In this document: positions 1-4,012 of the stretch, in pieces
Layout: the number at the start of each line of letters is the position of its first letter
Position numbering within the stretch: the stretch's first letter is position 1
Assembly (NCBI GenBank): GCA_013153335.1
Contig: JAADEP010000174.1
Coordinates: forward strand, 1 to 7,077
DNA from: Chloroflexota bacterium
Lineage (GTDB): Bacteria > Chloroflexota > Anaerolineae > Anaerolineales > DRMV01
DNA: 7,077 nucleotides
Reading direction: 5' to 3'
Translations under genes and position numbers: made by a program
Notes under the pieces: model-generated
The model's input: the letters and a program-made list of their open reading frames with translations, nothing else
The model's database searches: none
Told to the model about the DNA's origin: nothing

Positions 1-296
1 CGGACAAAAATCACCTCGTCGGGGTCCACGTGAAGATAGCGCGCGACGCGAGCCCGCGCGCGTTCGTACGCGTCGGTCGCTTCTTCGGAAAGAAGGTGAA
101 TTCCACGGTGGATGTTCGCGTAATGATGCAAATAAAACTCGGCCAGCCGCTCGATCACGGGTTTGGGCTTGAGCGTGCTGGCCGTGCTGTCCAGATATAC
201 CAAAGGCACGCCCGGGCGCACTTCACGCGTTAGCGCGGGGAAATCCGCCCGCAGGCGAGCTAAGGCTTCGGGCGTAAAGGGGCGGGGGTCGTCCAT
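1..296 (-). CDS. sufS: SufS-like cysteine desulfurase, N-terminal part (gene runs off the window)
   Basis: This is the first 98 residues of a class V, PLP-dependent aminotransferase-fold enzyme of the SufS (group II cysteine desulfurase) type. In that family the enzyme removes sulfur from L-cysteine as a persulfide for Fe-S cluster assembly in the cytoplasm. The visible evidence is the family's N-terminal signature: DFPAL at residues 18-22, PLVYLDSTAST at 31-41 followed by KPKPVIERL, then NIHRGIHLLSEEAT at 61-73 and the YERAR helix at 77-81. The usual 'LDSAA/NAATS' stretch reads LDSTAST here, a mild variant. The catalytic Lys and Cys lie beyond the window, so activity cannot be judged. The ATG at 296 follows AAGGA, which overlaps the stop of the upstream arginine-rich gene, so the two are probably translationally coupled. 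An in-frame GTG directly before the ATG is a possible alternative start. Another class V desulfurase (for example CsdA) is possible. Confidence 0.82.
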   Translation of the reverse strand, partial: MDDPRPFTPEALARLRADFPALTREVRPGVPLVYLDSTASTLKPKPVIERLAEFYLHHYANIHRGIHLLSEEATDAYERARARVARYLHVDPDEVIFV

Positions 297-305
297 CACG
301 CGTCC

Positions 306-599
306 TTACTTCTTGGTACTGCGTCGGCGCCGTCGGCGGCGTCGCGGCCGAATCTGCTCTGAATGCTGTTGCACCCAAAGCACCTGGTCAGGGATGAGCC
401 ACCCGTTGGTGAGATAAACCGGACGGTTGAACTGCACCGCAACCATTTTGTAGTCTGCCTGCACGACCACACCCTCGAGCCAACCGCGCACGCGTTCGCC
501 TTGATCGTTCTCGTGGTCGCAATAGACCTCGACCAAATCGCCGACTTCAAAGCGCGGTCGGGTCTGAGCGCGTTCGGGATGAAACACCGAACGGTCCAT
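306..599 (-). CDS. small SH3-like protein with an arginine-run tail, function unknown
   Basis: This 97-residue protein has no function I can name. Residues 17-76 look like one small all-beta, SH3/Tudor-like unit: FEVGDLVEVY, then GWLEGVVVQADYKMVAVQF, then VYLTNGWLIPDQVLW, which alternates hydrophobic strands with turns. Residues 84-93 are RPRRRRRRRR, and the protein ends STKK, giving a strongly basic tail suited to binding nucleic acid or an acidic partner (inference). There is no signal peptide or membrane segment. I chose the ATG at 599 because AAGGAGG lies 6 bases upstream of it; the reading frame continues to a TTG at 632, but that start has no comparable site and would run through the Shine-Dalgarno. 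The stop codon is 9 bases before the sufS-like start, so the two are probably one transcript. I recall similar short proteins in Anaerolineae genomes, but this is memory, not a search. Confidence 0.85.
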   Translation of the reverse strand: MDRSVFHPERAQTRPRFEVGDLVEVYCDHENDQGERVRGWLEGVVVQADYKMVAVQFNRPVYLTNGWLIPDQVLWVQQHSEQIRPRRRRRRRRSTKK

Positions 600-605
600 C
601 AAGCA

Positions 606-613
606 CCTCCTTA
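606..613 (-). promoter_or_regulatory. strong ribosome binding site that fixes the start at 599
   Basis: Read on the minus strand this is TAAGGAGG, followed by six bases and then ATG. It is a near-perfect Shine-Dalgarno sequence at good spacing, and it decides the start of the arginine-tailed protein in favour of the ATG at 599 over an upstream in-frame TTG at 632. Confidence 0.85.
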
Positions 614-630
614 GGATCCAAAAGCGTACC

Positions 631-664
631 AAGGCCCACCCCGAAGCATGCGGGGCCGGGCCTT
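631..664. terminator. GC-rich hairpin between the NYN gene and the arginine-tailed gene
   Basis: AAGGCCC at 631-637 pairs with GGGCCTT at 658-664, and CCCC at 639-642 pairs with GGGG at 652-655, with a small bulge between them and a nine-base loop. On the plus strand the stem is followed by a T-rich stretch (TTTTCCTCCTTTTATTTT), but no plus-strand gene ends here. On the minus strand, the direction of both flanking genes, only a short TTTT follows, some seven bases after the stem. It may end the NYN transcript, act as a bidirectional terminator, or sit in the 5' leader of the downstream gene. The hairpin itself is plain to see; its role is inferred. Confidence 0.5.
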
Positions 665-675
665 TTCCTCCTTTT

Positions 676-684
676 ATTTTAGCA
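676..684 (-). promoter_or_regulatory. possible extended -10 promoter for the small-protein/sufS transcript
   Basis: On the minus strand this reads TGCTAAAAT, an extended -10 element (TGn followed by TAAAAT, one mismatch to TATAAT). A start site about seven bases downstream would lie near 668, giving a leader of roughly 70 bases that contains the hairpin at 631-664. No convincing -35 is seen at the normal spacing, which is tolerated for extended -10 promoters. The evidence is a short motif in an AT-rich patch of a GC-rich window. Confidence 0.35.
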
Positions 685-710
685 AATCCATCTTGACCAA
701 AGCGGCCCGA

Positions 711-1787
711 TTACGAAGTTTTGAGCCAGCGCTGTAGGGTATCCAGGTTGAGGCGAGGGTGGGCAAGATCCGCATCTTGAAGCACACGCGCGCTCAGCAG
801 TCGTGCGAGCAAGGCCTTGGCCTGCCGGTTCGACAAGCCCAAATGTTGCCGAAGGGCGCGGCGCCACGCCGCGCGGTCAGGCCGCGGTGGGAGCGATTGG
901 CGCGCGATGTGCGAGACCGCGCGGAACACTCGTGCGGCCTCGGCCACGTCCTCGCGCACAGACAAAGGATGAACCTGGCCGTACAAACGCTCGCTGCGCA
1001 ACGATACGCACGGGATCCCTTCGGGGCTTTCCCACAGGTCCACAAGCCCCGCGCCGTGGGCCTTCTGAATGCGCGTTTCGCCCTGAGGCAGGAGCGCGGC
1101 CAACAAATCCACCGGGATGCCCGTGCGCAATTGCCGGCGCAAACGTTTGAGCAGCTCGACGGTTTGCGCATGCGGATCGGGCTCCTCTTCGCGCGCGGCC
1201 TCAGCCTGCGGCCCAGATTCAGATGGGCTTGGGCTCGGCTCCTCGCGCTGGGTCTCGAGAAAGTCAATAATGGGGAACTCGGACAGAATGTTCGCGTCGG
1301 TCGAGCGGCTATCCTGATCCGCGACCAAAAAGATGACCTCAAAACCTTGGTCCCGCAAGGTGCGCCCGATCGCGGTAAACGCTTCGTCGCCTGAACCTAA
1401 AATGTAAATATCCGCAGGCCGGGTGGCGACGTGCCGTCCGATTTCGAACGCCAAACGCATGTCCGCGAAATCCCGAATGACCCAACGCTTGCCGGGCGAA
1501 CGCTGGCGGCGTTTGCGCACTTTGGGTGCCAAAAAGCTCTGCGCGTCGATCAACGTCGCGACCCGATTGAGCGCGCCGAGCTGGGCGTTGTAATGGCTGA
1601 AGTTCGCCACCGCGATGAAGTCTTCACGCGCGAGGCGTCCATAGTGGGTTTCAATATAATCCACCAACTGTTCAAAATCCATGCGGGGCGAAAACCCATA
1701 CGGACTGCCCTGCCCTGCCGTTCGGTTTTTGAGCGTGGTATAGAGGTTTTCGAAATCCAAAAACAAAGCCACCCGGCGCTCGGTCAT
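711..1787 (-). CDS. NYN-domain protein (LabA/DUF88-like), putative ribonuclease
   Basis: This 358-residue cytoplasmic protein has an N-terminal NYN domain (residues about 4-178), a PIN-like fold whose known members are metal-dependent ribonucleases. Recognisable blocks are VALFLDFENLY (Asp11, Asn14), DFADMRLAFEIGRHV (Asp106, Asp109, Glu115), YILGSGDEAF (Asp134) and a strand-loop region ending IIDFLE. The usual second block Asp is Glu115, and the common SGDSDF motif reads SGDEAF, so its second Asp is Ala136; the first Asp is kept. A basic loop (KVRKRRQRSPGKR, 89-101) could contact RNA. Residues 180-206 form an acidic, Pro/Ser-rich linker. The C-terminal 150 residues are helical, possibly winged-helix or OST-HTH-like, but I cannot assign them firmly. 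The ATG at 1787 has GGGAGGG upstream. The gene is divergent from the TPR gene. The fold call is firm, RNase activity is an inference, and the target is unknown. Confidence 0.85.
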   Translation of the reverse strand: MTERRVALFLDFENLYTTLKNRTAGQGSPYGFSPRMDFEQLVDYIETHYGRLAREDFIAVANFSHYNAQLGALNRVATLIDAQSFLAPKVRKRRQRSPGKRWVIRDFADMRLAFEIGRHVATRPADIYILGSGDEAFTAIGRTLRDQGFEVIFLVADQDSRSTDANILSEFPIIDFLETQREEPSPSPSESGPQAEAAREEEPDPHAQTVELLKRLRRQLRTGIPVDLLAALLPQGETRIQKAHGAGLVDLWESPEGIPCVSLRSERLYGQVHPLSVREDVAEAARVFRAVSHIARQSLPPRPDRAAWRRALRQHLGLSNRQAKALLARLLSARVLQDADLAHPRLNLDTLQRWLKTS

Positions 1788-1813
1788 GATTGGCCCTCCC
1801 CTGGTCGCCCAAC

Positions 1814-1829
1814 GCCCTGGCCCCAGGGC
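1814..1829. repeat. palindrome in the divergent promoter region
   Basis: GCCCTGG and CCAGGGC are perfect seven-base inverted arms separated by two bases. The element lies between the NYN start codon and its predicted -10, so it would fall in the NYN 5' leader. It could be a repressor operator or a small RNA hairpin. GC-rich palindromes of this length also arise by chance. Confidence 0.35.
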
Positions 1830-1851
1830 ATGCGGGCAGCATCACGCAGAT

Positions 1852-1857
1852 ATTATA
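1852..1857 (-). promoter_or_regulatory. -10 element of the NYN gene promoter
   Basis: The minus strand reads TATAAT, a perfect -10 consensus in GC-rich surroundings. A possible -35 (TTGCGA, 1883-1878) sits 20 bases upstream, which is longer than the usual 16-18. Transcription would start near 1845, leaving a leader of about 58 bases before the ATG at 1787. Confidence 0.5.
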
Positions 1858-1903
1858 CCGAATGCTTCCGCGCTATCTCGCAACAGACCGGCGCGCTGAG
1901 CGG

Positions 1904-1909
1904 TACAAT
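1904..1909 (+). promoter_or_regulatory. -10 element of the TPR gene promoter (leaderless start)
   Basis: TACAAT lies seven bases upstream of the ATG at 1917, which is the normal distance from a -10 to a transcription start. There is no Shine-Dalgarno sequence in this gap, so the mRNA probably begins at or next to the start codon. No good -35 is visible. It lies about 50 bases from the opposing NYN -10, so the two promoters may compete. Confidence 0.4.
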
Positions 1910-1916
1910 AGCCGGT

Positions 1917-3353
1917 ATGCGACGTTGGCTCGGTTTGGGGTTCTTTCTGGCAGGATTGCTCGCGGCCGCATTCGGGTTCGCGCGTTGGGGAGCTACGCGC
2001 GCCCTCGGGCAGCAAGTCGCCCGCGCGCAAAATCTAACCGCGCGGCGGGCGTGGTTGAGCTTAGCGCTGCGGCTCGCGGCCGAAGACCCGCGCTGGTGGC
2101 GCGCGTGGGCCGACTTGGGCCTGCACCAGCAAGATTGGCTCATCGTCGCGGCCGCGTATCAAGGATTGGCCCAACACGCGCCTCTGGCGCCCCACGAATA
2201 CGCGCTATGGGCCCGCGCGCGTCGCGCCCTCAACGACCCCGAAGGCGCACGCGAGACTTTGCGCGCGGGCTTGGCCCATTACCCGCATGCTTCTTTGCTG
2301 TGGCAAGACTTGGCAGTGCTTGCGGAAGAAGCCCGAGATTGGCCACGCGCGCTCGAAGCGTGGACGCAGGCCTGGCAGCAAACGCCTGACGACCCGCAAG
2401 TCGCGTACAACTACGCGCGAGTGCTCACCCTCGCACAGCCGAGCGAAGCGGTCGAGGTGTTACGCCCGTTGGCCGCGCGCGAAGCACCACCCTGGAGCCT
2501 CGCGGCGCAGACCCTACTGGCCGCCTTAGAGCCCGCGCTCGCAACCCAAGACCCGGTGTACATCCACGTTCAGGTTGGCCGCGCGCTGGCCCGTTTAGGG
2601 CACTGGCCCCTGGCCGAGGCGAATTGGACGCGCGCGGTTTGGCTCGATCCCCAGCGCGCGGATGGATGGGCCTATCTGGCCCAAGCCTATGCGCGGCGAG
2701 GCGACATTTCGCGCGCGGAAGGCGCGCTGTTCTTGGCTCGACGCGCGGAACCGACGCGCGTGCTTCCGGCTTTGACCGCGGGCTGGTTGTACACCCGCAT
2801 CGACCGCCCCTATCTCGCGCTGGCCTGGTACCACCGTGCGTGGTCCCTTCGCCCGGACGACCCAGTCATTGCGTTGGCTTTGGCGCAAACCTTGATCACC
2901 ACCGGCGCGACCGTAGAACAAGCTCGGCCTCTGCTAGTGTACATCACCCGCGAACAGCCCCAAAACCTCGACGCATGGCTTGCCCGCGCGCGTTTTGGGG
3001 TGCAGTTTCAGCGGTGGGACACGGATGCCTGGCCTGCGCTGCTCACCATCCTGCGGCAGCAGCCGCGCCATCCCCAAGCGCTGGTGCTCTTGGGCCGTCT
3101 AGCGCGTGACCAGGGCCAAACCGCGCTGGCCCGACGTTACCTCACCGAAGCCCTACGCGTGGACCCTGGTCTGGCCGAAGCCCATTTGATTTTGGCGTGG
3201 GTACTGATGGATCAAGGCGAATGGCCTGCTGCCCAGCGCCATGCGGCAGCTGCGCTCGAGCTCTCCCCTCCCCAAGACCCGATTTTTGCCCTGGCCCAGC
3301 GCACGCTGGCACGCCTTCAAGCAGGCCAGACGGACCCACGCCGTGCCCCTTGA
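1917..3353 (+). CDS. membrane-anchored TPR-repeat protein
   Basis: This 478-residue protein has a short basic N-terminus (MRRW), one hydrophobic segment at residues 5-23 (LGLGFFLAGLLAAAFGFAR) and then almost entirely tetratricopeptide repeats. The repeat units are recognisable by the W/A-L-G-A-L-P spacing, roughly at 58-89, 92-123, 126-158, 213-246, 247-280, 281-314, 350-383, 384-417 and 418-451. Examples are GWAYLAQAYARRGDISRAEG and AEAHLILAWVLMDQGEWPAA. TPR arrays form a helical scaffold for protein-protein contacts. With an uncleaved anchor, the array would face outside the membrane. No catalytic domain is present, and the client is unknown. The start at 1917 is preferred because a -10-like TACAAT lies seven bases upstream and the signal-anchor begins immediately; the frame stays open back to 1431, but that part lies entirely opposite the NYN gene and its promoter. 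It converges on the lipoprotein gene. Confidence 0.85.
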   Translation: MRRWLGLGFFLAGLLAAAFGFARWGATRALGQQVARAQNLTARRAWLSLALRLAAEDPRWWRAWADLGLHQQDWLIVAAAYQGLAQHAPLAPHEYALWARARRALNDPEGARETLRAGLAHYPHASLLWQDLAVLAEEARDWPRALEAWTQAWQQTPDDPQVAYNYARVLTLAQPSEAVEVLRPLAAREAPPWSLAAQTLLAALEPALATQDPVYIHVQVGRALARLGHWPLAEANWTRAVWLDPQRADGWAYLAQAYARRGDISRAEGALFLARRAEPTRVLPALTAGWLYTRIDRPYLALAWYHRAWSLRPDDPVIALALAQTLITTGATVEQARPLLVYITREQPQNLDAWLARARFGVQFQRWDTDAWPALLTILRQQPRHPQALVLLGRLARDQGQTALARRYLTEALRVDPGLAEAHLILAWVLMDQGEWPAAQRHAAAALELSPPQDPIFALAQRTLARLQAGQTDPRRAP

Positions 3354-3379
3354 GGCTCGCGTTCGCCCCTACGCGGGCC
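3354..3379. terminator. hairpin between convergent genes
   Basis: GGCTCGCGT (3354-3362) pairs over nine positions, with one G-T wobble, with ACGCGGGCC (3371-3379) around an eight-base loop. It begins directly after the TPR stop codon and ends nine bases before the lipoprotein stop on the other strand. There is no T-run after it, and on the minus strand the wobble becomes an A-C mismatch. Placement suggests transcript-end protection or termination for the TPR gene, but the missing T-run keeps confidence low. Confidence 0.4.
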
Positions 3380-3387
3380 AAGGTATC

Positions 3388-4002
3388 TTAGCGCTCAATG
3401 CGCCCCACGAGTTGGCCATTGAGCCAGACCTCGCCGGCCCAGCCTTGGTCAATCCACGGACTGAGGTCAATGTAGCCCTGAAAAGGTTGAATGACCTCAA
3501 TGCAGATGGTGTTGGGGTCGCGCACGCTGAACAGCTCGACCAAGAGGCGATGATCTTCCTGCCGCGCGGTGAACCGCGGCTGGTTGCACGGCGTGGGGAG
3601 CGTGCCCGTGATGGCTAAGACCCACCGCGGCTTGTCGTTGGTGAGCAGCACCAGCTCGACGGACTCAACATACGCGACCGACCGGGCCTTGCTTTTGGCC
3701 TCCTCGACTGTAGCTTGTGGGATGAAATTCCAATGATTGCCCGCCATAGGTGACCCCTCCGTAGGAAACGTTGGCGGGGACACCGCAGGGGGAGGAGACA
3801 CCGAAGGCGTTTCCGAGGTCGGCGGGGCCAAAGGCGAAGGCGTCGCGGCCGGTTCCGAGGTGGGCGCTGGGGTGACCAGGGTAGGCTGCGGCGCGGTCGA
3901 GGTGAATGTGGGCGGCAAAGGCGAAGCGCCTTGGTTGCGGTCTGAGCAAGCCGCAAGCCACAAAACGCCAAAGAGAAGAAGCCAGCGGGAAAGATTGCGC
4001 AT
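3388..4002 (-). CDS. proline-rich lipoprotein with a 'PTPC' domain, function unknown
   Basis: This 204-residue protein carries a lipoprotein signal: basic MRNLSR, hydrophobic core, then the lipobox LAAC with Cys19 as the predicted lipidated residue. Residues 27-85 form a low-complexity linker rich in Pro, Thr, Ser and Ala, typical of a cell-surface spacer. The folded part (about 88-204) has alternating strands: VESVELVLL, RWVLAITGTLPTPCNQPRF, LLVELFSV, TICIEVIQPFQGYIDL and GEVWLNGQLVGRIER. Cys139 and Cys167 could form a disulfide. Domains with the 'G-LPTPC' and 'WVNG' pattern are, to my memory, common in Chloroflexota lipoproteins, but I know of no function. The ATG at 4002 lies 10 bases after the rtcB stop, with a weak GAGGG at its upstream edge, so it is read from the same mRNA. 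A direct part in RNA repair is unlikely, since this protein is outside the membrane. Confidence 0.85.
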   Translation of the reverse strand: MRNLSRWLLLFGVLWLAACSDRNQGASPLPPTFTSTAPQPTLVTPAPTSEPAATPSPLAPPTSETPSVSPPPAVSPPTFPTEGSPMAGNHWNFIPQATVEEAKSKARSVAYVESVELVLLTNDKPRWVLAITGTLPTPCNQPRFTARQEDHRLLVELFSVRDPNTICIEVIQPFQGYIDLSPWIDQGWAGEVWLNGQLVGRIER

Positions 4003-4012
4003 AAGGCACCCT

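Noticed and set aside
600..632. TTG start at 632 giving a 108-residue form of the arginine-tailed protein
   Set aside because: The extra residues would be encoded by the Shine-Dalgarno region of the better start at 599, and the TTG has no ribosome binding site of its own.
611..649. Twelve-codon open frame (MLRGGPWYAFGS) ending at the next ribosome binding site, like a leader peptide
   Set aside because: Its ATG is 17 bases from the nearest GGAGG, too far for normal initiation, and it lies inside the hairpin. It has no run of a single regulatory amino acid, so chance is the simpler explanation.
1431..1916. In-frame upstream extension of the TPR gene by 162 codons
   Set aside because: This part lies opposite the NYN coding region and across the divergent promoters. 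A hydrophobic signal-anchor begins right at the ATG at 1917, and no TPR-like or other recognisable sequence precedes it.
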